64,000 bases of DNA from Lentisphaera araneosa HTCC2155 (lineage in GTDB: Bacteria; Verrucomicrobiota; Lentisphaeria; Lentisphaerales; Lentisphaeraceae). The stretch covers positions 248,001 through 312,000 of the forward strand of contig NZ_ABCK01000005.1 in NCBI RefSeq assembly GCF_000170755.1, written 5' to 3'. Shown here in pieces: positions 18,086 to 27,798 of this stretch (its first letter is position 1; the number at the start of each line of letters is the position of its first letter). The position numbers were made by a program, and so were the translations under genes. The notes beneath the pieces were generated by a model, which saw only the letters and a list, made by a program, of their open reading frames with translations, searched no databases and had not been told where the DNA came from.

Positions 18086-21037
18086 TCACTTCCGGCGAAA
18101 TAAATCAGATTTCACAACCGCCATAACAAGATCTCTAAAGTTTTCTTTTCTTCGGCCAATGCTGGCGACTTTTGCTTTTTCAAAAGAACGAACTTCGCGC
18201 CCTAAAGCATAAGTAAGAAGTTTTGTCGTTAAGGCCTGAGTAAAGACATCTTGCTTGGAGATAAGGATTTTTTTAAAGTCCACGATATCATCAAAGCGTT
18301 GACCTCTTGCCATTCTTCCAGAAGCATCCACTGGCATGACCTGCATTTTCTTACGGTTTTCATTATAGTTATCACGCCAACGCCCTACATGATCAAAGTT
18401 TTCCAAGGCAAAACCCGGCGGATCAATTTTATCGTGGCAAGAAGCACAATTTTTATCCGTCGTATGCTGAACTAAAAGCTGACGAATGGTTTTTGCCCCT
18501 CTGATATCAGGCTCAATCGCAGGAACTCCAGGGGGTTCTTTTAAGTGCTCTCCAAAAATATTTTCTACCACCCAAGCACCTCGAACAACCGGAGTCGTAT
18601 CAATGCCGTCTGCCGTTGCTGTGAGCAAACTCATTTGTCCTAAAAGCCCACCTCTTCGTGGATCTGACAACTTCACTTTTTTATAGGCATTGTACTTAAA
18701 TGAGGAAACATCTTTTCGACCATAAAAAGTCGCTAAACCTCTGTTCATAAAGGTGTAATCTGAATTGAGGAAGTTTCTTATTTTCCCATTGCTATACAAC
18801 AAGTCTTTAACAAAATGAAGTGTTTCTTGACGCCCGGCATGCTCTAAGTCATTGACGTAATAATCAACATTCTGCTTGCGGTCGGGAGGCATCGTTCCGA
18901 GTTTATTGAGTTGCAGCCAACCATCCGAAAAATTATTAATAAAGCCCTCAATCTTGGGACTTTTCATCATGCGTATAACTTGCTTTTCTAATATGCTTGG
19001 GTGACGTAACCTCCCGGCTTTCGCATAAGCCATTAACTCTTTATCAGGCATAGATGACCAAAGAAAGTAAGAAAGGCGATTTGCTAAGGCATAATCATTT
19101 AAGGTGCCTTCATTTTCCTGTAAGTAAAAGAATTGGGGTGAAGACAGGACCGCTACTAAACCTGCCTTAATACTTTCTTCTTTCGTGAAACCACTACTTA
19201 ATAAGCGTTTCATCATTGCTTTAATCGCTGCAGTATCTTCAGACTTAATCGATCTCCTAAATGCTCGGCTCGCAAATGAATCAATCGCTGTGTTGATATT
19301 GATTTCGTTTAAAGTCTTTTTAGCAAATAGATTTTTATGTGATGCAATTGGCCATTCGTCATAAAAAGGTCCCTCAATCTTGTACTCAAATACCCGAACA
19401 ACTGGACCGTGATCCCTCATAACGTCCTGAGCTGCTAAAAATCCACCAAAAGGACCTGTTCTGCCTTTATAGAATTTTTTAAATTTCTTACGATCAAATT
19501 TGCCTTTTGCAGGCTTGAAGAATGGGATAGAATTGGGAAAACCTATTTTCGCTGTGTAACCCTTATCGATCCAGTACTTACCGGAAACCTCCATGACTTT
19601 TTCATCTTTAAGTTCAAACTCTTGTGCCGTTCTATCTGAAGCCGTGAAATAATTGGAGTCCCCTGTTCGTGGGTCCGTCAACACAATGGAGGCTCTGAGT
19701 AACTGATCCTGTGGGACTTTGAAGGACTTGGGATTAAGATCGTGCTTACGATTGCGGGCCTGAACTTTTGCCGTCACCTTATAATAACCAGACTCAGGCA
19801 CGCCACTGAGTTGCTCCGGGTGAAAAGCGTAAGAACGTTGCTCCACAAGGTCCATAAACTTATCTTTGCCTAAAACTCTTGCAGCTTTTAAAACATTATT
19901 ACTTTTTGAGTACGGGGGACGAAAAGTATTCGTTTGAATTTCTGGCTTATCGCCAAAATAGACCGCTTTATTTATGGCCTCCTCTGCTGCCTCTATATAT
20001 GCCTCTAAGTGAAATGACGACACCTGAAGGGCTTCACCATTATTCTTAAAATTTTCTTTAAGCTCATCAGTGGGGAAATTTCTACTTAGATCGAGCAAGG
20101 AGGTATCAATTTTTAGCAAATCGCCAACTGTTCTGTTATACTCATTGTTATTAAGTCGACGCAAATGGGTATAAGTCGCCTTTTTCATATCTTCTTTGCC
20201 TGCGACCATCTGCTTCTGAATCCAAGCCATCATACTTTTTCGTTCTTGCTCACTCGGTTGATTTTCCTCTTCAGGAGGCATCTCGCCCTCTTTGATTTGA
20301 TCATATATATCATGCCACATTTCTAAGGTGTCTGCATTGGTATGAAAGCCATTGAGTTCTTCCAAATTCAACTCGCCTTTATCTTTGCTATTATTGTGGC
20401 AATCGAGGCAATATTGAGTTAAAAAAGGCTGAACTTTTTCATCAACTCCTTTGATTTCTGGAGGTCCTACAGGTTCAGGCTTCACGTAAGGGGCTGTAGA
20501 TTCGATCACTGCTGGCTCAGAATAATCATCTTCTTCAAATGAACTCTTATCTAACTCATTATTCTCCGACGCGCTAGCCTCTTCAGAGGCTTCTAAAGGC
20601 TCCCCTACTTTAGGTGCATTATTTTTAGCAATCTTCTGATCGTCCACCATCGCAGACTGGAATTTGTCTTTAAAGAAAAATATGGCCGCTCCAGTAAACA
20701 CAATAAATAGAAAAGCAGTGACCAGTAGGCCATTACCACTTTTTTGCTGAACACGAGTTTTTCTTCTTGTTGAACTCCGAGCTTTTGTAGGGTTAGATCC
20801 CCGCATCGTTTTTTTACGCGAAGGATTAGTTTTGGGGCGTTTCTGTGGCTGATTACTCGAGTCGACGACTTGAGGCTCACTTACTAATGGCTCCTGAGGC
20901 GTCACCTCTTCAGCTGCTGCCGCATTAGGAACAGCAATAGAACTTGCACACTGGGGACATTCTATATTTTGACCAGCAGCACTGTCTTCGCAAACCAACT
21001 TTTGGTCACAATGAGGGCAATAAAATTTTATATCCAT
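18086..21037 (-). CDS. Zinc-ribbon/DUF1592-family membrane cytochrome-like protein
   Basis: 983 residues. Residues 1-40 are a zinc ribbon with two CxxC pairs (FYCPHCDQ and ECPQCASS). A basic Ser/Lys-rich linker leads to one membrane span at about 105-125 (LLVTAFLFIVFTGAAIFFF). Beyond it come a CLDCH heme-type motif (QYCLDCHNNSKDKGELNL), TYTHLRRLNNNEYNRTVGDLL (DUF1587), FASRAFRRS (DUF1595-like), LANRLSYFLWSSMPD (DUF1592), GGLLGQMSLLTATADG (DUF1588) and a second CASCHDKIDPPGFALENFD with DUF1585 at the end. The family is typical of Planctomycetes and relatives and is usually paired with DUF1552, as here. The large part should be periplasmic, the ribbon cytoplasmic. Biochemical role unknown. Confidence 0.9.
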   Translation of the reverse strand: MDIKFYCPHCDQKLVCEDSAAGQNIECPQCASSIAVPNAAAAEEVTPQEPLVSEPQVVDSSNQPQKRPKTNPSRKKTMRGSNPTKARSSTRRKTRVQQKSGNGLLVTAFLFIVFTGAAIFFFKDKFQSAMVDDQKIAKNNAPKVGEPLEASEEASASENNELDKSSFEEDDYSEPAVIESTAPYVKPEPVGPPEIKGVDEKVQPFLTQYCLDCHNNSKDKGELNLEELNGFHTNADTLEMWHDIYDQIKEGEMPPEEENQPSEQERKSMMAWIQKQMVAGKEDMKKATYTHLRRLNNNEYNRTVGDLLKIDTSLLDLSRNFPTDELKENFKNNGEALQVSSFHLEAYIEAAEEAINKAVYFGDKPEIQTNTFRPPYSKSNNVLKAARVLGKDKFMDLVEQRSYAFHPEQLSGVPESGYYKVTAKVQARNRKHDLNPKSFKVPQDQLLRASIVLTDPRTGDSNYFTASDRTAQEFELKDEKVMEVSGKYWIDKGYTAKIGFPNSIPFFKPAKGKFDRKKFKKFYKGRTGPFGGFLAAQDVMRDHGPVVRVFEYKIEGPFYDEWPIASHKNLFAKKTLNEININTAIDSFASRAFRRSIKSEDTAAIKAMMKRLLSSGFTKEESIKAGLVAVLSSPQFFYLQENEGTLNDYALANRLSYFLWSSMPDKELMAYAKAGRLRHPSILEKQVIRMMKSPKIEGFINNFSDGWLQLNKLGTMPPDRKQNVDYYVNDLEHAGRQETLHFVKDLLYSNGKIRNFLNSDYTFMNRGLATFYGRKDVSSFKYNAYKKVKLSDPRRGGLLGQMSLLTATADGIDTTPVVRGAWVVENIFGEHLKEPPGVPAIEPDIRGAKTIRQLLVQHTTDKNCASCHDKIDPPGFALENFDHVGRWRDNYNENRKKMQVMPVDASGRMARGQRFDDIVDFKKILISKQDVFTQALTTKLLTYALGREVRSFEKAKVASIGRRKENFRDLVMAVVKSDLFRRK

Positions 21038-21074
21038 ACCGCATCCAAATTTACAGAGTTAAAGGACACCATAA

Positions 21075-22337
21075 TTAAACCATCCCAAAACTATTAATGG
21101 TTCCCGTACTATTTGAGAAGCGATCAATCTCTAAACCCAAAGACTGTAAAATAGTCAAGTAAAGGTTACACAAAGGGATTTTCTTTCCTGGCTCTGTTGA
21201 GTAGATTTTGTGCTCACCATGATTAAATCCACCTCCAGCCACAATGACTGGGAGACACTCATTACTATGCGGCGAACCATCGCTCATGCCACTACCGAAT
21301 AATACCACAGTGTCATCTAAGATTTGACTCTCTTTGAGCTTAGCAATAAAGTCCGACAATGTTTTCATAAGAAAGGTATCGACCTTTTTAAGGTCTGCGA
21401 CTATTTCAGGACTCTTACCGTGGTGTGAACAACCGTGGTAACCGCGATTGTCGACTCCTATCCCACTTAAATCAATTCCAAAGGGAACGTGAAAAACGGC
21501 TGATCTCGTTGAGTCCGTCGTTAAAGCTAAATGCAAGAGCTCAAAAAAGATGCCAAAAAGCTCATCTTGACTCCCTGCATTATTATTGAAGTCTCTCACT
21601 CGTGGTTTGTCCATATTAATCCATTTTCTACGGAGCTGAATTTTTTGCTCCAACTCGCGAATAGAAGTAAAATACTGATCCATTTTTTGTTGATCCGCAC
21701 GACCTAGCTTGGCGTTCATCGTCTTCGATTGAACTAAAACCGCATCTAAAATACTTTTGCGAATATCGGTTTGGCGGAGGTTCTGCTGAATCTGATCTGG
21801 GCTATCTTGTTTGAACAACTTATTAAAAAGAATCAGTGGATCTTCGATGTTGGGCACCGCAATACCGTTTTTCGTCCATGTGGTCGTATTCATTAAACCC
21901 AAGCGATTTTTCTCTGATGGGCATACCGCAAATGAATGAAAACGTGTCTTGTGCCCTACCGCGTCGGCAAATTTTTGATCGAGGCTAATATTCTTTTCGG
22001 GATAAAGAATATTAGATGTAGCATCTTGTAACTTTACTCCGCTCAAAAAAGCGTGTATACCCTTGTGCCCACCTCTTAAACCGTGGTCTAAGTTTTTAAA
22101 AATCGTGATATCTTTTTTGTGAGCTTCCAAGGGCTGAGTCGTTTCTGTCAGTTGGTAATCCTTTCCGCCTCTCTGAGGGAAAAATGTGGGTGGATAAACT
22201 CCTAAAGGGCCACAGAAGCCTACGAAACGCCTGATTTTCTCAGGTTTTTTCACATCGGCAAACAGCTCTAAATTAGGCAAAGCTAGAGCGACACCGGCGC
22301 CTCTCAATAAAGTTCTTCGATTCATTCTAAGACTCAC
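21075..22337 (-). CDS. Tat-exported DUF1552 protein
   Basis: 420 residues. The N-terminus NRRTLLRGAGVALALP is a twin-arginine signal, so the protein is probably exported folded, perhaps with a cofactor. The rest is a DUF1552 domain: FVGFCGPLGVYPPTFFPQ, GGHKGIHAFLSGV, SLDQKFADAVG, YHGCSHHGKSPE and VVLFGSGMSDGSPHSNECLPVIVAGG, the last resembling the alkaline phosphatase/sulfatase-like fold. It lies 37 bp before the DUF1592 gene on the same strand, forming the two-gene operon seen in many PVC and myxobacterial genomes. No substrate is established for the family. Confidence 0.9.
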   Translation of the reverse strand: MSLRMNRRTLLRGAGVALALPNLELFADVKKPEKIRRFVGFCGPLGVYPPTFFPQRGGKDYQLTETTQPLEAHKKDITIFKNLDHGLRGGHKGIHAFLSGVKLQDATSNILYPEKNISLDQKFADAVGHKTRFHSFAVCPSEKNRLGLMNTTTWTKNGIAVPNIEDPLILFNKLFKQDSPDQIQQNLRQTDIRKSILDAVLVQSKTMNAKLGRADQQKMDQYFTSIRELEQKIQLRRKWINMDKPRVRDFNNNAGSQDELFGIFFELLHLALTTDSTRSAVFHVPFGIDLSGIGVDNRGYHGCSHHGKSPEIVADLKKVDTFLMKTLSDFIAKLKESQILDDTVVLFGSGMSDGSPHSNECLPVIVAGGGFNHGEHKIYSTEPGKKIPLCNLYLTILQSLGLEIDRFSNSTGTINSFGMV

Positions 22338-22763
22338 GATAAATATTCATCCTATAATTATATACGGCACAAAAATAAACTGATAGAATCAAGGATTATG
22401 CACATCACTGATTCCAGGTCTTATCTCGCCTAGCTTGTTGAAAGCAAGAAGAAGAAAAGTAGATACGACATCATCTCAACCTATGTAATAATTCATTCAC
22501 AGAGCGATACAGAACTTATGGACACGACTTAAAAAGAAAATGAATAATTAATTCAAAATACTTAGAGAGCTGTAGATTTACCTTAAAAAAATAAGGTGTC
22601 GAAGGCTTGATCCTCACCCCATTTTGAATGGAATGATGTATAAATTATGATTCTATCTCTAATCGATAAACCCTTGATTTATTATTTAGCCCTGTCCAGA
22701 ACTCAAGTTATCTTTGGTGTAGGTATGTAAACATTTCACCCAAATTTAGAAAGGAAATTAAAT
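22338..22763. other. Divergent spacer, 426 bp
   Basis: AT-rich region between the divergent DUF1552 and sulfatase genes, so it should hold both promoters. The only structure I see is the hairpin ACCTTA-AAAAAA-TAAGGT near 22578-22595. No ORF of interest. Confidence 0.4.
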
Positions 22764-24404
22764 ATGCGCGCCTTCAGTCAGGTCCTGATTATCGCCGGTC
22801 TTTTTATACTCAGCGTCCACTCAAAAGAAAATACAAAAACAAACGTAATCATCATTTTATTTGATGACATGGGTTATTCCGATCCCGAATACATGGGAGG
22901 CGAAGCTCAAATGCCCCATATCTCAAAACTCGCTGATGAAGGCGCCACTTTTCTAAACTGTATGAATAATGCCAAATGTGCACCCACCCGCTGCGCCCTC
23001 ATGTCGGGAATGAACTCTAAACGATTGGGCATCCAAGGTGAAGCAGGTGGAGATTTTATTGAAAACAAGGCCGCCTGCATTGCCGAAGTCCTGGGTGACT
23101 CAGGTTATACCACCATACTCTCTGGCAAATGGCATATTCGCACAGAACCAATGGAGGCAGGTTTCCAATTTCGTTTCGGTGAACGCTACAGAGCCTCATA
23201 TTTTAAGGACTCAGTGAAGCAATTAATGCATCAGGATCAATCCATTGATAAAAGTAGTCTGCCCGATGACTGGTACAGCACCATTGCCTACACTGATCAC
23301 GCCATCAAAACGGTCAAAGAAGAAGCCATTGATAAAAATAAACCTTTCTTTTTGTACTATTCAGTTCACACACCTCATTTTGATTTTCACGCACCTAAGA
23401 AATATGTCGACAAATACAAGGGCCGCTATGATGCTGGCGTCAGTGAAATGAGCAATCAAAGATACCAGACAATGGTGGGTAAAGGCATTATTGATCCGGC
23501 GACCTGGAAGCTCCCTCCACTTTCACATGATGGCGAACAAAGCAAAGTATTTAACTGGGATGACTTTAACAGCAAGGAACAAAGGCTCTATACTCGTAAG
23601 TTAGAGGTCATTGCGGGCATGCTCGATGTAGCTGACGAACAAGTAGGTAGAATCATCACTATGCTCAAAGAAACGGATCAATATGAAAATACGCTAATAT
23701 TTTTCCTCTCAGATAACGGTGCCTGTGCAGTGCGTGGAAAATACGGCAATACAAAATTGGATAAGATGGAAATGGAAGAAATCGCTCAACTGGGCGTCCC
23801 TCCTTATGCCCATGCAGGCGATAGTGGCTCAGTAGTCGCCGCTTTCCAAAACACTCCATTGCGAGGAGCCAAACAATCTTTATGGGGAGGAGGAATGCGC
23901 ACGTCCATGATTGTTAACTGGCCTGGGAATATGGCAAAATCTGCCACAGAGGCATATGTCCGTGAACCTGTACAAATCATGGATATAGCTCCAACTATCT
24001 ATGCGGCAACAGCAACAAACTACCCAAAAAACATCGGCGAACGCACTCTCAATCCAATGGATGGATCAAATATTTTACCGCTCCTGAAAGGTGAGTCAAT
24101 TCTTGATCGGGAATTCGTCTTTTCTTACAAACATTACCGCATGGCAAGAAAGGGTAAATGGAAAGTGATTGCTTCAATGAAAGACGAAAAGAAATATCCC
24201 GAGGGTCACTGGCAACTTTTTGATCTTGAAAATGACCCTGCAGAAATGACTGACCTCTCTGCAAGTATGCCTGAAATCACTAATGAACTACGCCAAAAAG
24301 CCATGGATCTACACAATCAGTACCCTACTTTAGAACGAAAAAAGCGTAAGAAACCTAAAAAAGATAAAAAGTCTAAAGAGAAAAAAATAAAGCAATCTCA
24401 ATAG
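22764..24404 (+). CDS. Secreted sulfatase (CAPTR), strongly Lys-rich tail
   Basis: 546 residues; AAAGGA lies before ATG 22764. Signal peptide MRAFSQVLIIAGLFILSVHS, then NVIIILFDDMGYSDPEYMGG and Cys72 in NAKCAPTRCALMSGMNSKRLG. SGKWHIRTE, SVHTPHFDFHAP and FFLSDNGACAVRG follow. Same long arylsulfatase-like subgroup as 3325 and 12044. The last 25 residues are the most basic tail of the set, with Lys clusters KKRKKPKKDKKSKEKK. An IS3 element begins about 130 bp after the stop, and beyond it lies a broken sulfatase on the same strand; the insertion may have split an older sulfatase cluster. Confidence 0.95.
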   Translation: MRAFSQVLIIAGLFILSVHSKENTKTNVIIILFDDMGYSDPEYMGGEAQMPHISKLADEGATFLNCMNNAKCAPTRCALMSGMNSKRLGIQGEAGGDFIENKAACIAEVLGDSGYTTILSGKWHIRTEPMEAGFQFRFGERYRASYFKDSVKQLMHQDQSIDKSSLPDDWYSTIAYTDHAIKTVKEEAIDKNKPFFLYYSVHTPHFDFHAPKKYVDKYKGRYDAGVSEMSNQRYQTMVGKGIIDPATWKLPPLSHDGEQSKVFNWDDFNSKEQRLYTRKLEVIAGMLDVADEQVGRIITMLKETDQYENTLIFFLSDNGACAVRGKYGNTKLDKMEMEEIAQLGVPPYAHAGDSGSVVAAFQNTPLRGAKQSLWGGGMRTSMIVNWPGNMAKSATEAYVREPVQIMDIAPTIYAATATNYPKNIGERTLNPMDGSNILPLLKGESILDREFVFSYKHYRMARKGKWKVIASMKDEKKYPEGHWQLFDLENDPAEMTDLSASMPEITNELRQKAMDLHNQYPTLERKKRKKPKKDKKSKEKKIKQSQ

Positions 24405-24576
24405 CTACTCGAGCGACATAGATCAAGAACTTATTTTCCCCCGTCAATAGATATAAAAACCCCAAGCTTATCATACATTTATCTGGCCTCTTGCGTCACA
24501 TAAGTCGTCAGTGGCCTGTGCAAGGTAGTAATTGTCTTGTCCTGATATAGGTTGTCATCTAAAATAGGAAAAACCT

Positions 24577-24960
24577 ATGAAAGATACAATAAGATATAGT
24601 GAATCATTTAAACAAAAAGTGGTAAACGAGATCTCCAAAGGTAAATTTATAAGCTGTGGAGAAGCGAGCCAAGCTTATGGGATATCAGGCTCTTGTACAG
24701 TAAGAGCCTGGGTCAAAAAGTATGGTAGAACAGACTTATTACCAAAGGTGATTAAAGTGGAAACAGAAAATGATATTGATGAGATTAAAGCTCTTAAAAA
24801 GCATATTGCTGAGTTAGAGAAAACAGTAACCGAACTAGCGATAAGTGATGTTATGAATAAAGCTTACTTTGATATAGCTTGTGATGAGTTCGGCGTATCT
24901 GATAAAGAAGCCTTCAAAAAAAAAGTCGGTGTGAAGCGGTCAAAAGAGTCAGATCAATGA
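24577..24960 (+). CDS. IS3-family transposase OrfA
   Basis: 127 residues. A helix-turn-helix at residues 1-50 (RYSESFKQKVVNEISKGK, GEASQAYGISGSCTVRAWVKKYG) for binding the IS ends, then a heptad-rich segment (IDEIKALKKHIAELEKTVTELAI, about 64-86) like the leucine zipper of IS3 OrfA proteins. Its stop overlaps the OrfB start as ATGA at 24957-24960, so OrfB may be made by translational coupling as well as by frameshifting. TAGGA lies before the ATG. Confidence 0.92.
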   Translation: MKDTIRYSESFKQKVVNEISKGKFISCGEASQAYGISGSCTVRAWVKKYGRTDLLPKVIKVETENDIDEIKALKKHIAELEKTVTELAISDVMNKAYFDIACDEFGVSDKEAFKKKVGVKRSKESDQ

Positions 24961-25793
24961 ATAGCCACTTTACTGTTAAACAACTTTGTAATCACCTCCA
25001 TATGAGTCGGCAAAATTTCTATAAAAATAAATCTTTAAGCACCAAAAAAGAAGTAGATAGAAAACTTGTGATCGATCTTATTAAAGAACAACGTTGCATT
25101 CAATCTGAGCTCGGAATTCGAAAGCTGCAGAATATGTTAGTAGATAACTTCAAAGAGAATTCTATACAGATAGGACGAGATCGCTTATTCGATATAGCTC
25201 GCGAAGAACGCCTATTAATCAAAAGAAAGAGGAAGTACTGTCGAACTACTGACTCTAGGCATCGTTTTAAAGTCTACAAAAATCTAATAAAGGATAAGGT
25301 GTTAACCGCACCTAACCAGGTGTGGGTTTGTGATATAACCTACATCAGAGTTGCAAAAAGCTTTGTTTATCTAGCGTTAATCACAGATGCCTTCTCTAGA
25401 AAAATTATTGCTTATAATGTGGGAGAGAGTTTAGAAGCTGTAGGATGTATCAAAGCATTAAAGATGGCTTTAAAAAGTCTCCCAAAAGGGTCATACCCCA
25501 TCCATCACTCTGACCGTGGGTCTCAGTACTGCTGTCACGATTACATTGAAATCTTGACGAATAGAAATCTTCCTGTCAGTATGACTGAAGAAAACCATTG
25601 CTATGAAAATTCAAAAGCTGAAAGAGTCAACGGAATACTGAAGTATGAATATCATTTACGCGAAACATTTAAGAACTTTAAAGATGCTAAAAAAGCAATT
25701 AAGCAGGCTATTTACTTATACAATAATTGTCGCCCTCATACAGCTTTGGAATATTCATTTCCAAGTGTTGTTCATGAAACACAATGTGCATAA
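24957..25793 (+). CDS. IS3-family transposase OrfB (DDE integrase domain)
   Basis: 278 residues. An N-terminal helical part (IRKLQNMLVDNF, IGRDRLFDIAREERLLIKRKRK) leads to an rve-type integrase core with all three catalytic residues in place: Asp in VWVCDITYIRVAKSFVYLALI (about 126), Asp in YPIHHSDRGSQYCC (about 187), and Glu in NSKAERVNGILKYEY (about 222). YNNCRPHTALEYSFPSVV is the usual IS3 ending. The frame is intact, so the element could be active. Start ATG 24957 overlaps the OrfA stop. Confidence 0.95.
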   Translation: MNSHFTVKQLCNHLHMSRQNFYKNKSLSTKKEVDRKLVIDLIKEQRCIQSELGIRKLQNMLVDNFKENSIQIGRDRLFDIAREERLLIKRKRKYCRTTDSRHRFKVYKNLIKDKVLTAPNQVWVCDITYIRVAKSFVYLALITDAFSRKIIAYNVGESLEAVGCIKALKMALKSLPKGSYPIHHSDRGSQYCCHDYIEILTNRNLPVSMTEENHCYENSKAERVNGILKYEYHLRETFKNFKDAKKAIKQAIYLYNNCRPHTALEYSFPSVVHETQCA

Positions 25794-25875
25794 ATATTAG
25801 TCAATTAACATAAACAAAAGTGACAACTATTTTTCAGGACTTGACAATCACTAAATTTAACAATGAGGAAGCTCT

Positions 25876-27347
25876 ATGAAAAAAGCTCTAGTCTTTTTAT
25901 TCCTGCTCCTAAGCGGAGTCAGTTTCGCTAGCGAACGCCCTAATATTCTTTGAATGTTTTCCGATGACCATGCCTTCCAAGCTATCGGTGCTTATGGTGG
26001 GCGATTTAAAGATCTCAATTTAACTCCAAATATCGATCGTATTGCTAAAGAAGGAATGACTTTTGATAGAGCTTATGTGGGGAACTCCATCTGTGCTCCA
26101 AGCCGTGCCACTCTCTTGACTGGCAAACATAGTCATATTAACGGTAAGACGACCAATGGCGGCCCCTTTGATCACGACCAGCAACAGTTCCAAAAATCCT
26201 TCAAAAGCAAGGCTATCAAACGGCCATGATTGGGAAAATCCATTTAAAAGGTGCCATGCAAGGCTTCGATTATTGGGAAGTTTTACCTGGGCAGGGCAAG
26301 TACTGGCATCCTGAATTTGTAACTACTAACGGAAAAACTACTTACAAAGATGAACACTCCACAGATGTGATCACTAAGCGCGCTAAGAACTGGTTACAAA
26401 ATGATCGTGATCAAGAAAAGCCTTTCATGCTTATGGTTCATTACAAAGCCCCACATAGAGCTTGGCAACCAACCACACGTTGGAAAGAAAAATTTAAGGC
26501 GATGACTTTCCCTGAGCCAGATACACTTTTTGATGATTACCAAGGACGTGGAACTGCCGCTAATAAGCAAGATATGTCGATTGACGTAACCATGCGTATG
26601 AGCCGTGATGTAAAATCAAAACTTCCCGAACGTACAGAAGAGTTGAGCAAAATAGACCCCTATGACAAAAAAGCTTTAATCCGCTTAAAATATCAGTGGT
26701 ATATGCGTGATTATTTAGCCTGTATCGCAGGTGTAGATGAAAACATTGGCTTCTTACTCGATTACCTAAAAGAAACTGGTTTAGATAAAAATACCATTGT
26801 CATGTACTCAGCAGACCAAGGCTTTTACTTGGGGGAGCACGGCTGGTTCGATAAACGCTTTATGTATGAAGAATCATACCGCACGCCATTTTTAGCTCAT
26901 TGGCCAGGAGTCACTGCACCTGGATCACACAATTCCGATCTAGTTCAAAACATTGATTTCGCTGAAACTTTTCTAGCCATGGCAGGCATTAAGGCTCCAG
27001 AAGATATGCAGGGCGAGAGCTTGGTCCCCTTACTCAAAGGCGAGACTCCTGCGGACTGGAGAAGTCACCTTTACTACCATTATTACGAGTATCCCGCGGT
27101 CCATAGTGTCCGACGACATGAAGGCGTCTCTGGCAAGCGCTTCAAACTCATTCGTTTTTATGGTATTGATGTGCCAAATGGCGAAGAATGGGAGTTTTTT
27201 GATCTGAAAAATGATCCCAAAGAAATGACGAGTCAATACGGCAACCCTGAATACGCTGCGGAAATCGCAAAGCTGAAAATCGAATTAGCCAATCTTCGAG
27301 AAAAATACCAAGTCGTAGAAATCCCTCAAAAAGTACGTAAGAAATAA
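25876..27347 (+). pseudogene. Broken sulfatase: nonsense codon plus 1-bp deletion
   Basis: ATG 25876, with GAGGA upstream, opens a signal peptide (MKKALVFLFLLLSGVSFA) and reads ERPNIL, then TGA at 25951-25953. The paralog at 8872 reads NILW there, so TGG has become TGA. The same frame continues with GRFKDLNLTPNIDRIAKEG and an intact SICAPSRATLLTGKHSHING. At the A-run 26192-26196 one A is missing compared with the expected FQKILQKQGYQTA, and the frame moves by one; from 26226 the rest (MIGKIHLKGAMQGFDYW to KVRKK, with the GEHGWFDKRFMYEES block) is well preserved. TGA is used as a stop elsewhere (24960, 61765), so recoding is unlikely. The decay looks recent, and the IS3 element sits just upstream. 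Confidence 0.92.
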
Positions 27348-27356
27348 GCACATTCA

Positions 27357-27716
27357 GTGCCGAAGGTACGGCATAGAGCTCTATGTCATGCCCTTGGCAT
27401 TCCAAATGAGCAGTTTTGAGTACCTAAGGTACGGCATACGCTAGCCTGGCTCGTGAGAGCTAGGAGATAAGGTCGATAAAAAAAGTGAGTGCCGAAGGTA
27501 CGGTATAGAGCTCTATGTCATGCCCTTGGCATTCAATTTGAATCGTGCATTCCGTCACCCAAGGCTACCGCCATTGGGCTATATTATACCATGCCTTCGG
27601 CATTCCAAATGAGCAGTTTTGAGTACCGAAGGTACGGCATAGAGCTCTATGTCATGCCCTTGGCATTCAATTTGAATTGTGCATTCCGTCACCCAAGGCT
27701 ACCGCCATTGGGCTAA
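27357..27716. repeat. Repeat cluster, left of group II intron
   Basis: About 133-bp modules repeated in tandem. Landmarks: GTGCCGAAGGTACGGCATAG at 27357 and 27489 (the latter with one change) and a variant GTACCGAAGG at 27623; then AGAGCTCTATG, TGCCCTTGGCA, and between copies GGCTCGTGAGAGCTAGG. A side block with CCCAAGGCTACCGCCATTGGGCTA occurs at about 27560 and again at about 27690, where the intron interrupts it. Many pieces are small palindromes (TGCC-TTC-GGCA). No coding content. Confidence 0.8.
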
Positions 27717-27760
27717 GTATAAGGGTAGGGAAGACTCCTTGCGGAGTCTCCCCTCCTTCC

Positions 27761-27793
27761 GAACCGTACGTGCGGTTCTCCCGCATACGGCTC
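27761..27793 (-). ncRNA. Group II intron domain V
   Basis: Minus strand begins GAGCCGTATGCGGGAGAA and closes CCGCACGTACGGTTC: the conserved catalytic hairpin of group II introns, with the AGC-like triad region (GAGCCG start), a GAGA-type tip and pairing GCCGTA/TACGGT. It lies 6 nt after the maturase stop codon, on the same strand. Confidence 0.9.
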
Positions 27794-27798
27794 TCCAG

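Larger units (their letters stand above)
24533..25846 (+). mobile_element. IS3-family insertion sequence
   Basis: About 1.3 kb with imperfect inverted ends: left TGTCTTGTCCTGATATAGG, right (reverse strand) TGTCAAGTCCTGAAAAATAG, both followed by GTTGTCA, starting TG as is usual for IS3. It carries the two-frame orfA/orfB of the family. I could not find a matching 3-5-bp target duplication (AAT on the left, ATC on the right), so the ends may be off by a base or the flanks rearranged. Confidence 0.85.

Noticed and set aside
24528-25851. Target-site duplication of the IS3 element
   Set aside because: Flanking bases (AAT and ATC, or GTA and CAC with shifted ends) do not match, so none is claimed.
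25951-25953. TGA read as Trp or selenocysteine in the sulfatase
   Set aside because: TGA is a normal stop in neighbouring genes, no SECIS-like structure is evident, and a separate frameshift follows, so decay is the simpler reading.
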